This document shows, in pieces, positions 5,215 to 5,739 of a stretch of 5,739 bases of DNA; the first letter of the stretch is position 1, and every line of letters starts with the position of its first letter. Under the pieces are notes generated by a model. It was not told the origin of the DNA, did no database searches, and saw nothing but the letters and a program-made list of their open reading frames with translations. The stretch lies in assembly GCA_003453735.1 (NCBI GenBank), contig DMNE01000418.1:1-5739 (forward strand), given 5' to 3'. Source of the DNA: Nitrospiraceae bacterium (GTDB lineage Bacteria; Nitrospirota; Thermodesulfovibrionia; Thermodesulfovibrionales; UBA9159). The position numbers and the translations under genes are program-made.

Positions 5215-5739
5215 CTATTTCATTAACGGCACGATGAGCAGTGCAACGATGTTGATGACCTTGATCATCGGGTTAATGGCCGGGCCTGCCGTATCCTTGT
5301 AAGGGTCACCCACCGTGTCACCGGTGACGGATGCCTTGTGTCCATCGCTGCCCTTCTTATGAATAACGCCTTTGTCGTCGGTAACACCGTCTTCAAATGA
5401 TTTCTTGGCGTTGTCCCAGGCACCGCCGCCGCTTGTCATGGCGATCGCCTGAAAGAGTCCGGTCAAGATACTTCCGATAAGAACTCCTCCGAGAGCTTCC
5501 CTACCAAGGAAAACACCGACAACAATCGGAACCACCACCGGGATGAGAGCAGGAAGCATCATCTGTTTGATAGCGCCTTTTGTGACAATGTCAACGCACT
5601 TGCCGTATTCCGGCTTTGCCTTGTATTCCATAATGCCGGGAATCTCCCTGAACTGTCTTCTCACCTCTTCAACAATACTGCCCGCTGCCTTTCCAACAGC
5701 CTCCATGAGGAGTGAGCCGAAGTAATACGGGAGAAGACC
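5215..5739 (-). CDS. hppA: Membrane pyrophosphatase, C-terminal part (partial)
   Basis: Ion-pumping membrane pyrophosphatase that couples hydrolysis of pyrophosphate to transport of H+ or Na+ across the inner membrane. The gene runs off the right edge; 174 residues of a protein usually 670-800 long are present, beginning [19 protein letters not shown]. Visible are the loop with [14 protein letters not shown], two membrane segments around [18 protein letters not shown] and [17 protein letters not shown], then the cytoplasmic catalytic loop with [10 protein letters not shown] and [20 protein letters not shown], and a last membrane segment ending [10 protein letters not shown]. The three aspartates of [10 protein letters not shown], spaced by four, correspond to the pyrophosphate- and Mg-binding acidic residues known in the plant enzyme. 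The region with the Ala/Lys residue that sets K+ dependence is outside the window, so ion specificity cannot be read. An intrinsic terminator follows directly. Confidence 0.97.
   Translation of the reverse strand, partial: GLLPYYFGSLLMEAVGKAAGSIVEEVRRQFREIPGIMEYKAKPEYGKCVDIVTKGAIKQMMLPALIPVVVPIVVGVFLGREALGGVLIGSILTGLFQAIAMTSGGGAWDNAKKSFEDGVTDDKGVIHKKGSDGHKASVTGDTVGDPYKDTAGPAINPMIKVINIVALLIVPLMK

Overview
The window looks bacterial and of moderate GC. The genes have strong AGGAGG-type ribosome sites, several sites match TATAAT-type -10 boxes, and there is a clear intrinsic terminator. A membrane pyrophosphatase, a glutaredoxin beside ferredoxin-thioredoxin reductase (FTR) remains, a YkgJ-type cysteine-cluster protein and a GAF sensor with a CxxC finger together resemble anaerobic Desulfobacterota or Nitrospirota. 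That placement is inferred from gene content and not proven.

Layout: (1) 1-145 holds no gene I can support. (2) On the minus strand, 146-547 encodes a small HxGH nucleotidyltransferase like archaeal RibL (FAD synthase). It follows, after a gap with a possible promoter of its own, 705-2366: a sensor made of a CxxC...CxxC finger and three GAF domains with no output domain. (3) A 171-base divergent region separates that gene from a rightward cluster: a 118-residue protein with a helix-turn-helix-like segment (2538-2894, possibly leaderless), a glutaredoxin-like protein (2903-3166), a wrecked FTR catalytic-subunit gene (3163 to about 3554), and an unrecognised 128-residue protein (3561-3947). (4) Convergent with these, one base away, is a YkgJ-type protein (3949-4716, minus). 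(5) About 440 bases without a gene (4717-5160) carry a promoter for the YkgJ gene, a 13-base direct repeat, a cluster of TGAGTC/TGACTC hexamers and a possible second leftward promoter. (6) The right edge holds the C-terminal 174 residues of a membrane pyrophosphatase (minus) with its terminator.

The main discovery is the FTR pseudogene. Its parts are readable in order, including RYGYPSC, ICPCSYI and VREYGSCCCYL, but they sit in alternating frames, are split by an extra segment of about 65 bases, and have lost one catalytic cysteine (CPC became CLR). Neighbouring genes are intact. The upstream glutaredoxin keeps its CxxC, so it may have lost its electron donor or be served by another one. The extra segment can itself be read, in a third frame, as something like a response-regulator receiver fragment. 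That reading is tentative.

I did not find a wholly new system. The unusual items are the decayed redox operon, the output-less triple-GAF sensor, the possible leaderless operon start, and the repeat-bearing intergenic region.
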